Shown piece after piece: positions 32,171 through 40,220 of a stretch of DNA of 40,561 bases. This DNA is from Corynebacterium sp. GTDB lineage: Bacteria > Actinomycetota > Actinomycetes > Mycobacteriales > Mycobacteriaceae. The stretch's first letter is position 1. Every line of letters starts with the position of its first letter. The stretch covers positions 1 through 40,561 of the forward strand of contig JAUMZY010000018.1 of assembly GCA_030527885.1 (NCBI GenBank). The letters run 5' to 3'. The position numbers and the translations under genes are program-made. The notes under the pieces are model-generated. The model was given only the letters and a program-made list of their open reading frames with translations, had not been told where the DNA came from and searched no databases.

Positions 32171-33442
32171 ATGAATAACAAATCAGCCCACCAACCCCCA
32201 ACCACACCACCCAAAACCCGCCGGCGGCGCGTTTTCGATCAATCAGAAAAAATGAAAAATGTTCTGTACGAAATCCGCGGGCCGGTGGCTGATGAGGCTG
32301 AAAGACTAGAGCTAGACGGACACCGAATCCTCAAATTAAATACCGGCAACCCAGCCATTTTCGGATTTGAAGCCCCTGACGTCATCATGCGCGACATGAT
32401 CGCCGCCCTCCCCACCTCCCAGGGGTACTCCACCTCTAAAGGCATCATCCCGGCGCGCCGGGCCATTGTGACGCGCTATGAGGTGATTCCGAACTTCCCC
32501 AAGTTTGATATTGATGATGTGTATTTGGGCAATGGGGTGTCAGAGCTCATCACCATGGTGGCCCAAGCGTTGTTGAACGACGGCGATGAAATCTTAATCC
32601 CTACCCCTGATTACCCCTTATGGACGGCTGCGACATCGCTGGCGGGCGGCAAGCCGGTGCATTATCTTTGCGACGAAGCCGATGATTGGAATCCCAGCAT
32701 AGAAGACATTCGCGCTAAGGTGACTGACCGCACCAAGGCCATCGTGGTGATTAATCCGAATAATCCCACCGGTGCGGTGTATTCCCCGGCGGTGTTGCAG
32801 CAGATTGTGGAGGTGGCGCGGGAATATGGGTTGTTGATTCTCGCTGATGAGATTTACGATCGCATTCTTTACGACGGTGCGGTGCATACGTCCATTGCGA
32901 CGTTGGCCCCGGACATGTTGTGCATTACGTTTAATGGGTTGTCGAAGTCGTACCGGGTGGCTGGGTATCGGGCTGGGTGGATGGTTTTGACTGGCCCGAA
33001 GAGCCATGCCCAGGGATTTATTGAGGGTTTGGATTTATTGGCTGGGACGCGGTTGTGCCCGAATGTGCCTGCGCAGCATGCGATTCAGGTGGCGTTGGGT
33101 GGCCGGCAGTCTATTTATGAGTTGACGTCGGAAAAGGGCCGGTTGACGAAACAGCGGGATGTGGCATGGGAGAAGCTCAATGAGATTCCGGGGGTGAGCT
33201 GCGTAAAGCCGAAGGGTGCGTTGTATGCTTTCCCGAAGTTGGATTTGAATTATTACGATATTCATGATGATTCGCAGTTGATGTTGGATCTGTTGCGGGC
33301 GGAGAAGATCTTGTTGGTGCATGGGACTGGTTTCAATTGGCCGCAGCCTGATCATTTCCGGGTGGTAACATTGCCGTGGGCTAATGAATTGGCTGAAGCT
33401 ATAGAAAGCCTAGGAAATTTCCTGTCCAGCTACAAGCAATAG
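32171..33442 (+). CDS. alaT: PLP-dependent alanine aminotransferase AlaT
   Basis: A 423-residue class I/II aminotransferase. Key features: LKLNTGNPAIFGFEAPD, YSTSKGIIPARRAI, YLGNGVSELI, INPNNPTGAVY (Asn and Pro of the PLP site), ILADEIYDRI (Asp and Tyr), and the PLP lysine in GLSKSYRVAGYRAGW. The C-terminal HFRVVTLPW contains the substrate-carboxylate Arg. It matches the AlaT type (alanine-pyruvate-glutamate) of corynebacteria and enterobacteria. The first ~25 residues are a basic extension. Followed 10 bases later by the YibE/F gene, so probably one operon. Confidence 0.94.
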   Translation: MNNKSAHQPPTTPPKTRRRRVFDQSEKMKNVLYEIRGPVADEAERLELDGHRILKLNTGNPAIFGFEAPDVIMRDMIAALPTSQGYSTSKGIIPARRAIVTRYEVIPNFPKFDIDDVYLGNGVSELITMVAQALLNDGDEILIPTPDYPLWTAATSLAGGKPVHYLCDEADDWNPSIEDIRAKVTDRTKAIVVINPNNPTGAVYSPAVLQQIVEVAREYGLLILADEIYDRILYDGAVHTSIATLAPDMLCITFNGLSKSYRVAGYRAGWMVLTGPKSHAQGFIEGLDLLAGTRLCPNVPAQHAIQVALGGRQSIYELTSEKGRLTKQRDVAWEKLNEIPGVSCVKPKGALYAFPKLDLNYYDIHDDSQLMLDLLRAEKILLVHGTGFNWPQPDHFRVVTLPWANELAEAIESLGNFLSSYKQ

Positions 33443-33452
33443 GAGTAATCCG

Positions 33453-34913
33453 ATGGGTAGGCATAATCAAAATGAACCAGAGACTCCCGAAGCAGAAAAC
33501 CGACAGTCGAAGTCCAAGCGCACCGTCAAGTCACCCCAAGTAAAGCGGGTGAAGAAGGTCGCCAAGAAGACACCGCAGAAAGCTACCCAGAAGGCACAGA
33601 AACCAGCCCAGGAGCAAACCACCCCACAGCGACCCCAGCGTAAACCACAACCCAAGCCGCAGCCCAAACAGCAAGCAGAACCGAAGCCGCAGCCTAAGGC
33701 GTCGAAAAGCAGTGCGGTGACGCAAAGAAGTTTCACGCTGTGGCGGATTCTGCTGGTCGTGTTCATTGGGGTGTGGATTGTGGGCACGGTTTTTGGGGTG
33801 TACAGCATGTGGCCGGGCGATAAAAAGCCCAATATTTCGCCGAGTTTCTACACGTCATTTAGTATGAGCCATGCCCAGGTGGAGGCGACGGTGTTGTTTA
33901 GCCAACCGGGGGCGTGCAGTGCCGCCGAGGCGGGTAAGTTGTTTGAGACGTCGCCGCGGATTGTGCCGGGTTCTGATGATAAGTGCCAGTGGTACATCAC
34001 CGAGTTGAATTCTGGTGATCATGAGGGCATGCGCACGCTTTTAATTAATGCCCATAATCCGGGTGAGCCGGATTTGGAGCAGGGCGATAGGATTCTGCTC
34101 ATTGAGGATCAGTCGGCTGATGGTTCCACGTCGTATGGTTTTGGTGATTTCCAGCGCACGTACCCGCTGTTTTTGTGGGGTGTGTTGATTGCGGCGGCCA
34201 TTGCTGGTTTTGCGCTGATGCGGGGTGTGCGGGCGCTCATTGGGTTGGGCATCACGTTGGTTGTGGTGGTGTTGTTCACCGTTAAGGTGTTGTTGTTGGG
34301 GGCTTCGCCTATTTCCACGGCCGTGATAAGTGGTGCGGCTATTTTGCTGCTGGTGGTGTTTTTGGTGCATGGTTTCAATTGGAAATCTGCGTCGGCGTTG
34401 GGGGGTACGCTGCTGGCGTTGGTTATTGCCGCCTGGTTGGCCACCATAGCCATTGAAAATAATGAGCTGCGGGGCTTGGGCAATAGTGATAATTTGGCGA
34501 TCATTGTGAATCTGCCGGATGTGTCGGTGGAAGGCCTCATGTTGTGTGGTTTTATCATTGGTGCGCTCGGTGTGCTCAATGACGTGGCTATTTCGCAAGC
34601 TTCGACGGTTAATGAGTTATCGGAGTTGGATCCGTCGGCGTCGCCCATGCGGTTGTTCCTGGGCGCCATGAAGGTGGGCCGGGATCACATTGCCTCCATG
34701 GTGTACACGTTGGTGCTGACGTACACAGGTGCGTCGTTGCCGTTACTGTTGCTGCTGTCGGTGTCAGATCGGCCGTTGGTGCAGATTCTGACCAGTGATG
34801 TGATGGCTACGGAGATGCTGCGGTCTGGTATTGGTGCGTTGGCATTGACATTGGCGGTGCCGATCACCACCATTATTTCGGCTTATACCGTGCCGGAAAC
34901 TAGCACTAAATAG
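33453..34913 (+). CDS. YibE/F family membrane protein
   Basis: A 486-residue protein of the YibE/F family (PF07907). The N-terminal ~90 residues are Lys/Gln/Pro-rich and disordered in character (QPKPQPKQQAEPKPQPKA). A first membrane helix (about 96-118) precedes an extracytoplasmic domain of about 110 residues. Seven or so helices follow from residue 230, with LGVLNDVAISQASTVNELSELDPS, the family's most conserved block. Function of YibE/F is unknown. An exact copy of the dispersed 14-mer lies in the coding sequence at 33698. A terminator follows. Confidence 0.9.
   Translation: MGRHNQNEPETPEAENRQSKSKRTVKSPQVKRVKKVAKKTPQKATQKAQKPAQEQTTPQRPQRKPQPKPQPKQQAEPKPQPKASKSSAVTQRSFTLWRILLVVFIGVWIVGTVFGVYSMWPGDKKPNISPSFYTSFSMSHAQVEATVLFSQPGACSAAEAGKLFETSPRIVPGSDDKCQWYITELNSGDHEGMRTLLINAHNPGEPDLEQGDRILLIEDQSADGSTSYGFGDFQRTYPLFLWGVLIAAAIAGFALMRGVRALIGLGITLVVVVLFTVKVLLLGASPISTAVISGAAILLLVVFLVHGFNWKSASALGGTLLALVIAAWLATIAIENNELRGLGNSDNLAIIVNLPDVSVEGLMLCGFIIGALGVLNDVAISQASTVNELSELDPSASPMRLFLGAMKVGRDHIASMVYTLVLTYTGASLPLLLLLSVSDRPLVQILTSDVMATEMLRSGIGALALTLAVPITTIISAYTVPETSTK
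33698..33711 (+). repeat. Dispersed 14-mer GGCGTCGAAAAGCA, copy 4 (inside coding sequence)
   Basis: Exact copy within the YibE/F gene, encoding AlaSerLysSer; shares 16 bases with copy 2. Confidence 0.6.
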
Positions 34914-34916
34914 GCC

Positions 34917-34955
34917 AAAGGCCTGCCACTTTCCTCGGCGGCAGGCCTTTTTGTT
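34917..34955 (+). terminator. Rho-independent terminator after the YibE/F gene
   Basis: AAAGGCCTGCC (34917-34927) pairs perfectly with GGCAGGCCTTT (34940-34950), loop 12 nt, then TTGTTTG. It may serve both strands, as the reverse strand reads GGCC followed by TATTTAG. Confidence 0.9.
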
Positions 34956-35065
34956 TGCTTGTTTCTTTTTGTCGGGTATTTGTCTCGCCCGACCACGTAA
35001 CTGAAGATGCGCTTCCAGGCGTTCTGGATCCATCTTCCACATTCGACGATCTTGAGCCATGCTGA

Positions 35066-35089
35066 CACTGTACCACTAGTGGAACAGTG
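35066..35089. repeat. 24-bp near-perfect palindrome over the stop codon of the 35076 gene
   Basis: CACTGT and ACAGTG outer arms flank a perfect 10-bp CCACTAGTGG core, with one mismatched pair. The TAG stop lies within the core. No T-run follows on the minus strand, so classical termination is doubtful. Confidence 0.6.
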
Positions 35090-36569
35090 GGATTGTTTTA
35101 CTCCGCCCCCGTAAAATCCCAATGCCGCCCACAGCCCCCAAGCTGGCCACCACGGAGGCAACAACGGCCCACATCCAGAATTGCTCCGGTGGGGCGTCGT
35201 CGCGCGCTAAGAGTTTAGTGGTGGTGGGTTTGGATTCCGTGCTGCTGGCGGCGGCTTCCTGCTCGCGGACATCGGTGGCGGCTTGGCCGGTGAGATTATC
35301 AATGAACTGCGGGGCGGACAGTGCCGTGCCGGAGACCGCCACGGCCATGTTGAACTTCATCGCAGGCGTGTTCGAAGGGGCCTGCGGCCGGTAGTAGCGC
35401 AGCGCAACCCAATGCTCCCCGGAGAGGAACTCACCGACGGTTTCCCCCTGGTCTTTCTCCAGGTTAATCCACTGAATGCTATCCGTGGCGGTGTTGATGC
35501 CCACGGATTGCCGGGTGGAGAGAATCAGATTGTTGTAGGGCATGCCGTCGTTCGCGCTGTTGGTCAGCACGGGGTTGAGGGTGGGGCCCAGCACCCGCCA
35601 TTCCAAGGTGATGGGTTGGCTCTGGCTAGCATTCTGATCCACTCCAATGGGGAACGCATCAACGTCGAGATGCAGGCGCTGCCCTTCCGCCACGTTGACT
35701 TTAAACCATTGCAGTTTATTGGGCTCCAGGCTGCCGGAATAGTTACCAGGGTTTACTTGCGGGGCTTTCTCCGTGTTGTCACCCAGCGGCAGTGATTCGT
35801 CCGGGTTGCCGGCATTGGGGGCATTGCTTGTCGACGCCGGAGGGGCCGTCTCATCCGCCCGCGGAATCTTCCACAGCATGAACTGGAAGGGCAATTCCAC
35901 AGATGGGCTGATGGTGCCCCTACGCTCTAGGGAGATTTTATACTTTCCAGGTTTGCAGTCCTGGTCCTGCGTGCCCACCCGTGGGGAGCTGATGTACCCA
36001 GAGAACGGTACGACGAAGCCACTGTTATCGGCTGCACCAGTGTTTTTCTGCGCCACACAGCCGCGCCCGTTTTCGTCAATGATGAACGGAATGAACTGCA
36101 GGTTGGGGTCCACCTGCTGCATGTTGTCTTTGGGCGGAATCAGGTAGCTAAACGCGATGCGTTCATCCTCTTTTAGCTCCACATCCCAGTGAAGCAGGCT
36201 GCGCTCCGAGGAGGTTTCATTGAATTTATCCTGGAACACTTTGGGGTGTAGTTTGCCGTCCACTGCCCCACCAGGAACCAGCAGTGGTGCCTTCGTCGGA
36301 TCCGTGGAACCATTCCAGGTGTCCTTGTCGTCCACTATCTGCGCGCTGCCTGGGGTGGCCGCCACCTTTGATGGGTCGGCGGTGGTTGTGGTGGCTGCTG
36401 CTTCTGATGTAGTGCTGGTTGAGGTTGTTTGCGCGGTGGCAGGTTGGGGTGCTGCGCCCAGCGCCATGACGGCGAAAATTGCGGCAGCAGCAGTAATAAC
36501 CCCGGGTTTGGTCGGGTTACCCAATCGGTATAGGTCAGTTCGGTTTCGTTGCGAGCTGCTGTTGCACAT
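35076..36569 (-). CDS. Exported, membrane-anchored protein of unknown function
   Basis: A 497-residue protein with a Sec-type signal (about residues 22-46, PGVITAAAAIFAVMALGAAP ending ATAQ), a Thr/Ala/Ser-rich linker and a large extracytoplasmic region. It closes with a C-terminal membrane helix (about 462-485, FWMWAVVASVVASLGAVGGIGIL) and a short basic tail (RGRSK), giving a type I topology. The body contains two related-looking beta-rich sections: FAYSLIPPKDNM-like (ERIAFSYLIPPKDN) with its CVAQ/DQDCKPG cysteine pair, and LEPNKLQWFKVNVAEGQRLHLDVDAFP. I do not recognise a named family. It resembles conserved actinobacterial surface proteins. Function unknown. Confidence 0.85.
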   Translation of the reverse strand: MCNSSSQRNRTDLYRLGNPTKPGVITAAAAIFAVMALGAAPQPATAQTTSTSTTSEAAATTTTADPSKVAATPGSAQIVDDKDTWNGSTDPTKAPLLVPGGAVDGKLHPKVFQDKFNETSSERSLLHWDVELKEDERIAFSYLIPPKDNMQQVDPNLQFIPFIIDENGRGCVAQKNTGAADNSGFVVPFSGYISSPRVGTQDQDCKPGKYKISLERRGTISPSVELPFQFMLWKIPRADETAPPASTSNAPNAGNPDESLPLGDNTEKAPQVNPGNYSGSLEPNKLQWFKVNVAEGQRLHLDVDAFPIGVDQNASQSQPITLEWRVLGPTLNPVLTNSANDGMPYNNLILSTRQSVGINTATDSIQWINLEKDQGETVGEFLSGEHWVALRYYRPQAPSNTPAMKFNMAVAVSGTALSAPQFIDNLTGQAATDVREQEAAASSTESKPTTTKLLARDDAPPEQFWMWAVVASVVASLGAVGGIGILRGRSKTIPLFH

Positions 36570-36828
36570 GTATGTAAGCCTAAACAGGAAACCGGCATAC
36601 GTTAAGCCGCTTTAATGTTCACCACACTCAACATTGCACAATGCTTATAATTCATCAAGAATTAGATTAATAATAAAAGCAGTATTTAGCACTAATTATA
36701 AGATTTTGTGGGAATTAAGATGAAAGAATGTCCCGAAAGTGGCGATTATTCCTGGCATTTCTCGTGCTTTGAACTCAGCAAAAACACAAGAAATCTTCTA
36801 AGGAAAATACCGCTTTTTTACACCCCTA

Positions 36829-37395
36829 TCACCCCCGAAAATTTAAATACGCGCGCGATGGCGTCGGCCCCCGCTGCCCTTGATACTTCGAATTCAAAGC
36901 CGAAGAACCATACGGAATCGCAGCTGGGCTGGTCATTTTAAACAACGCCAATTGTCCGACCTTCATCCCAGGCCACAGCGTTATCGGCAAATTCGCCACA
37001 TTAGAGAGTTCTAATGTAATGTAACCCGAAAATCCGGGATCCACAAAGCCCGCAGTCGAATGCGTGAGCAACCCCAACCGACCCAGCGAACTCTTCCCCT
37101 CTAGGCGGCCCGCCATGTGCACCGGCAACGTGAACTTCTCCAGGGTGGACCCCAACACAAATTCGCCCGGGTGCAGCACAAACGGCTCATCCTCGGCTAC
37201 TTCCACCAAGCTGGTTAAATCATCCTGTTGAAGTTTTGGATCAATGTGGGTGTACTTGGAGTTATTGAATACCCGAAAAAACCTATCCATGCGCACGTCG
37301 ACGCTTGATGGTTGGATCAGTTCCGGATCGAAGGGATCAATGACGAGTTCCCCCGCATCAATGGCTGCATGTATGTCACGGTCGGAGTAAAGCAC
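36829..37395 (-). CDS. dcd: dCTP deaminase
   Basis: A 188-residue enzyme of the dUTPase-like trimeric family: [18 protein letters not shown] at the N-terminus, the active-site block [35 protein letters not shown] (with the RSS-like and Ala-Gly-Phe-Asp elements), and the C-terminal [16 protein letters not shown]. Deaminates dCTP to dUTP, or to dUMP in the bifunctional form common in actinobacteria; the choice cannot be made from motifs alone. Start is GTG at 37393-37395 (MLYSDRDI). Divergent from tRNA-Gly. Confidence 0.96.
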   Translation of the reverse strand: MLYSDRDIHAAIDAGELVIDPFDPELIQPSSVDVRMDRFFRVFNNSKYTHIDPKLQQDDLTSLVEVAEDEPFVLHPGEFVLGSTLEKFTLPVHMAGRLEGKSSLGRLGLLTHSTAGFVDPGFSGYITLELSNVANLPITLWPGMKVGQLALFKMTSPAAIPYGSSALNSKYQGQRGPTPSRAYLNFRG

Positions 37396-37463
37396 TCCCC
37401 TAGTTTACAAAAGTTTTCCTCCGCCGATTTTTGGTGCTAAACTGGTTAGCGTTGTTCAACACT

Positions 37464-37534
37464 GCCGATGTAGTTCAATGGTAGAACTCCTGCTTCCCAA
37501 GCAGGCGGCGCGGGTTCGATTCCCGTCATCGGCT
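37464..37534 (+). tRNA. tRNA-Gly (anticodon CCC)
   Basis: A 71-nt cloverleaf with acceptor stem GCCGATG/CATCGGC, D-arm GTTC..GAAC, anticodon stem CCTGC/GCAGG with loop TTCCCAA (anticodon CCC), T-arm with GGTTCGATTCC, discriminator T. CCA is not encoded. A T-run (CTTTTTT) follows directly and probably terminates it. Confidence 0.95.
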
Positions 37535-37557
37535 CTTTTTTCATGTGGGAAAAGTTT

Positions 37558-38458
37558 TTATCCAATACCACTAGACGTGTAGGATAGGTTTACGAGCAGG
37601 TTAAACAAATCACCAGTGATACGCGGCCCCAATTCCGCTCAGGAACCCCATCAGTGTGAATACCGATAATAGTGGCAGTATCATCCAACACAGGTGCTCC
37701 AGATTGACCACCAGCAGTATCTGCCTTGTAAACGATCTCCCTATCATTCACATCAATGATCGCATCCTGGGACTTCCACAACGTATTCTTCAACTTATCC
37801 ACCGGATACCCAATAACAGTCACAGTAGCTGTAGGACTACGTAACTCAGCATCAGTAGGAACTTTCATCCCGAACCAACCAACCTGCTCCCCCACCGGTT
37901 TGTCGAGTTTCATAACACCCCAATCACTGCCAGGTAATTTCTTCCCGTAATCCTGGTCATACCACACCTGTGTAGCAGAAGCTTCTCCAAACGGATGCTC
38001 ATCGTAGTTAACCCCGGGGATGAAACTAATATCATACGCACTATTCGCCAAGCAATGACCTGCGGTTAACACCATATTCTTACCGATAAGAGCCCCTGTG
38101 CACACATGGAGCACTTTATCTGCAGACCTAAACTGAACCCGACCCAACCAACGATAAGGTGCTTCAGTAGTACTAGCAATAGCGTGCGATCATCCTTACC
38201 AATGGCTTTTTCCAAAGAATCATGCGTACCATACGCAGGCTTGATCTGAGAGAACCCCACATCAGCTAACAATGCAGGATCAGTAATGGGGTGCTCCAGA
38301 TCTTGAACACCATCCACGATCTTATAGCCCACTGGTTTAATAGCAGCATCACGAACAGGTGCCGCATAAACCGTATTCATTGCTAATACATTCATCAGTA
38401 ATACTGACAAAAATGCCCTACATATCGCTCTAGGAAGGTAGTGTAATCGCTTTTCCAT
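37558..38458 (-). pseudogene. Trypsin-like serine protease, broken by two frameshifts
   Basis: A secreted S1-type protease of about 300 residues when reconstructed. A signal peptide is present (FLSVLLMNVLAMNTVYA-AP). All catalytic residues are visible: His in VLTAGHC, Asp in SDWGVMKL, Ser in GGQSGAPVL. The first frameshift lies near 38183-38188 (frame changes between KDDR and AIASTTEAPYRWLGRVQ). The second is near 37624-37630, after RNWG, where a shifted frame reads RITGDLFNLL, the normal end of this family, and stops at 37558-37560. Both are explained by one missing base in a short GC run, so sequencing error is possible. As it stands, the product is two fragments. Confidence 0.8.
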
Positions 38459-38494
38459 AGTTTCAGTATGCCCTTAGCCATAACCAAAAAATAG

Positions 38495-38528
38495 ATGGGG
38501 TAATTATATTACAATCGATTATCCCCAT
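38495..38528. repeat. Inverted repeat upstream of the protease remnant
   Basis: ATGGGGTAAT (38495-38504) and ATTATCCCCAT (38518-38528) pair with a single bulged base across a 13-nt AT-rich loop. It is 37 bases upstream of the protease ATG on the minus strand; candidate operator. Confidence 0.45.
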
Positions 38529-38744
38529 ATTCAACATGTATTTTACCTAATTATTGACAGTAAAATTTATATTCTTTACACGTAATACGGTAAAAATCCG
38601 CACGCCATCCCAAATACAACAACCTGGGGTCATAGAAATAAATAACGGTTTTTACACAGTTTATGACATTATTCATATTTTCATTAACGTCATTTTTGAG
38701 CGAACGTTAGCACACCCTCCAATAGGGGCATAGACCAATATGCT

Positions 38745-38776
38745 TTATAGGTTTTTATAGTTATAGCTGCTTATAG
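38745..38776 (+). repeat. Four TTATAG repeats with 10/6/10-base spacing
   Basis: TTATAG occurs at 38745, 38755, 38761 and 38771. The last two are the longer TTATAGCTG. The 10-base periodicity puts pairs on the same helix face. Candidate regulator-binding repeats upstream of phospholipase A2. Confidence 0.5.
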
Positions 38777-38790
38777 CTGTTAGAGTTTGA

Positions 38791-38819
38791 AATATCACAA
38801 CACGGTCATTCGTGATATT
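38791..38819 (+). promoter_or_regulatory. Inverted repeat upstream of phospholipase A2
   Basis: AATATCAC (38791-38798) and GTGATATT (38812-38819) are perfect 8-bp arms, 13-bp spacer, ending 31 bases before the start codon. Operator or 5'UTR hairpin. Confidence 0.5.
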
Positions 38820-38850
38820 CACAACCTACTCGCAGAGGGGAAAATCAGTA

Positions 38851-39489
38851 ATGAAAACACTGATTTCAAAATACGCTGGTGCGATGTTCTTTGCACTAGC
38901 ACTACCCTTGGCAACATTGCCCACAGCACATGCTGAACCGGTTCAAACTGCACAAAGCACGTCAGCTAAAGATGCAAAACCTATGAAGAGCTCAGCGGAT
39001 CCCACTTCGACAAAAGCTCTGCCAGCCAAAACCATTCCAGCCAGCAAGGTGACTGAAAACACGGACCTGGATACTAGGGCAAATGTGTTGTTCCAGTATG
39101 TAACAAAAGAAAATGGTCAACCTAAATTCAGTGAAGAGCTGGCTCGGCAGGATGGTGCTTCAGAATATTTGTTGGAAGAGGGCAATGGCTTTAACCAGTT
39201 TGTTGCGGCTCAAACAGCACCTGAAGGTAGTAAAGAATTTGGCCCGGCTTATTATGGAAACTGGTGTGGCCCATTCCATGGTGGGGGAAAGCCAATCGAT
39301 ACGCTTGATGAATTATGCATGCATCATGATAAGTGTTATGAGGAAAAGGGATATCGTACCTGTTCCTGCGACAAAGCATTTACGGATGGCATTCGGCGAA
39401 ATCAAGGAAAATTCTCAGGTCAGACGAAAAAATACGCCGATAGGGCCTATTACTACTTCACAAAAATTGGAAGTCTTCACTGCAAGTGA
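38851..39489 (+). CDS. Secreted prokaryotic phospholipase A2
   Basis: A 212-residue exported protein with a signal peptide (about residues 1-28: MKTLISKYAG, then a hydrophobic core to AHA-EP). A Lys/Ser/Thr/Pro-rich linker of about 50 residues follows, then a PLA2 domain. The catalytic region is unmistakable: the YGNWCGPFHGGG calcium-loop-like segment, then LDELCMHHDKCYEE with the His-Asp dyad and paired cysteines, and a late CSC and C-terminal HC for disulfides. It hydrolyses the sn-2 ester of phospholipids; type prokaryotic PLA2 (PF09056). A GAGGGG site lies upstream of ATG 38851; a longer frame from 38812 is less likely. AT-rich accessory context and secretion make it a candidate virulence or competition factor. 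Confidence 0.92.
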   Translation: MKTLISKYAGAMFFALALPLATLPTAHAEPVQTAQSTSAKDAKPMKSSADPTSTKALPAKTIPASKVTENTDLDTRANVLFQYVTKENGQPKFSEELARQDGASEYLLEEGNGFNQFVAAQTAPEGSKEFGPAYYGNWCGPFHGGGKPIDTLDELCMHHDKCYEEKGYRTCSCDKAFTDGIRRNQGKFSGQTKKYADRAYYYFTKIGSLHCK

Positions 39490-39528
39490 TTGAGCCATCA
39501 CGCATGTAGTAAAAAAGAGGAATACACC

Positions 39529-39861
39529 ATGAAACACATCAAAGAATGGAATCGCACATCCTGGTTAGCGCTGTCATCATTCTTAGTCTCAGCTCTCGCC
39601 TTCTTGCCCCTCTTTCTGTTTCCTAAAGCGGTTCTCCATGATTTTGGGACTTACATGATTATCACAATGCCGCTAGGAGTTGGAGCAGCGGCAATAGCCT
39701 ACTTTGTAAAAAGTCGAAAGCTAACGATCCTCGCATTACTGGCAGCGTTGTCACCAGTTATTATGACATTTGGCTTACTTTTATTGATCGAATTAACCTT
39801 TATTATCACTGATGGTCGGTTTCCGCCTCATGAGTGGCTAATATCAATCGGTCTTTTCTAG
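39529..39861 (+). CDS. Small membrane protein, first of a tandem pair
   Basis: A 110-residue protein with four hydrophobic segments, starting MKHIKEWNRTSWLALSSFLVS. AGAGG lies 10 bases before the ATG. It begins 39 bases after the phospholipase gene, so they are probably co-transcribed. The next gene is a direct paralogue (same MKHxKEW-TSWLAL start, SRKLTILALLAALSPVI versus SWKLMIFALLAALSPVI, and the same PPxEWL end). Family not recognised. A role in export or self-protection against the phospholipase is only a context-based guess. Confidence 0.72.
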   Translation: MKHIKEWNRTSWLALSSFLVSALAFLPLFLFPKAVLHDFGTYMIITMPLGVGAAAIAYFVKSRKLTILALLAALSPVIMTFGLLLLIELTFIITDGRFPPHEWLISIGLF

Positions 39862-39867
39862 GTTTTC

Positions 39868-40200
39868 ATGAAACACACCAAAGAATGGGATCACACATCC
39901 TGGCTGGCATTGTTATCATTCCTCATCGCAATCTTCGTCTTCGCACTGCCGTTTTTATTCCCCGGTGCTTTTCGACGAAACTTCGAAGCCAACCTGTTAG
40001 CTGCAGTACCGTTAGGAGCCCTAGCAGCTGTTATGGCCTACACTGTGCGAAGTTGGAAACTCATGATCTTCGCACTGCTAGCAGCACTATCACCAGTAAT
40101 CGATGTATTCCTTTTACTCTTTGCAATACCGTTTATCTACCATGCCACTAATGGTGCTTTTCCACCAGACGAATGGCTCCGAATACTCGGCGTGATGTAG
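39868..40200 (+). CDS. Small membrane protein, second of the tandem pair
   Basis: A 110-residue protein of the same length as its upstream paralogue, with four hydrophobic segments and the shared MKHTKEWDHTSWLAL start and FPPDEWLRILG end. The gap is 6 bases and there is no strong ribosome binding site, so translation is probably coupled. Its 3' end is followed by the left end of an IS3-type remnant. Confidence 0.72.
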   Translation: MKHTKEWDHTSWLALLSFLIAIFVFALPFLFPGAFRRNFEANLLAAVPLGALAAVMAYTVRSWKLMIFALLAALSPVIDVFLLLFAIPFIYHATNGAFPPDEWLRILGVM

Positions 40201-40220
40201 CCTTTGGGGTGGTTGGGTTT

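Larger units (their letters stand above)
38459..38850. other. AT-rich intergenic region between the protease remnant and phospholipase A2
   Basis: About 390 bases without a credible gene, clearly AT-richer than the rest of the window. It contains a stem-loop near the protease start (38495-38528), a TTGACA hexamer at 38554, four TTATAG repeats (38745-38776) and an 8-bp inverted repeat (38791-38819) before the phospholipase gene. Confidence 0.7.

Noticed and set aside
34883-35164. Possible small minus-strand proteins of 93 or 98 residues between the YibE/F gene and the exported protein
   Set aside because: They run through the strong terminator at 34917-34955 and into flanking genes; no start signal and no recognised similarity. 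A shorter peptide starting near 35066 cannot be excluded but has no support.
36708-36941. A 77-codon plus-strand frame at the end of dcd
   Set aside because: Half of it is antisense to dcd, and the upstream half is AT-rich intergenic sequence without a ribosome binding site.
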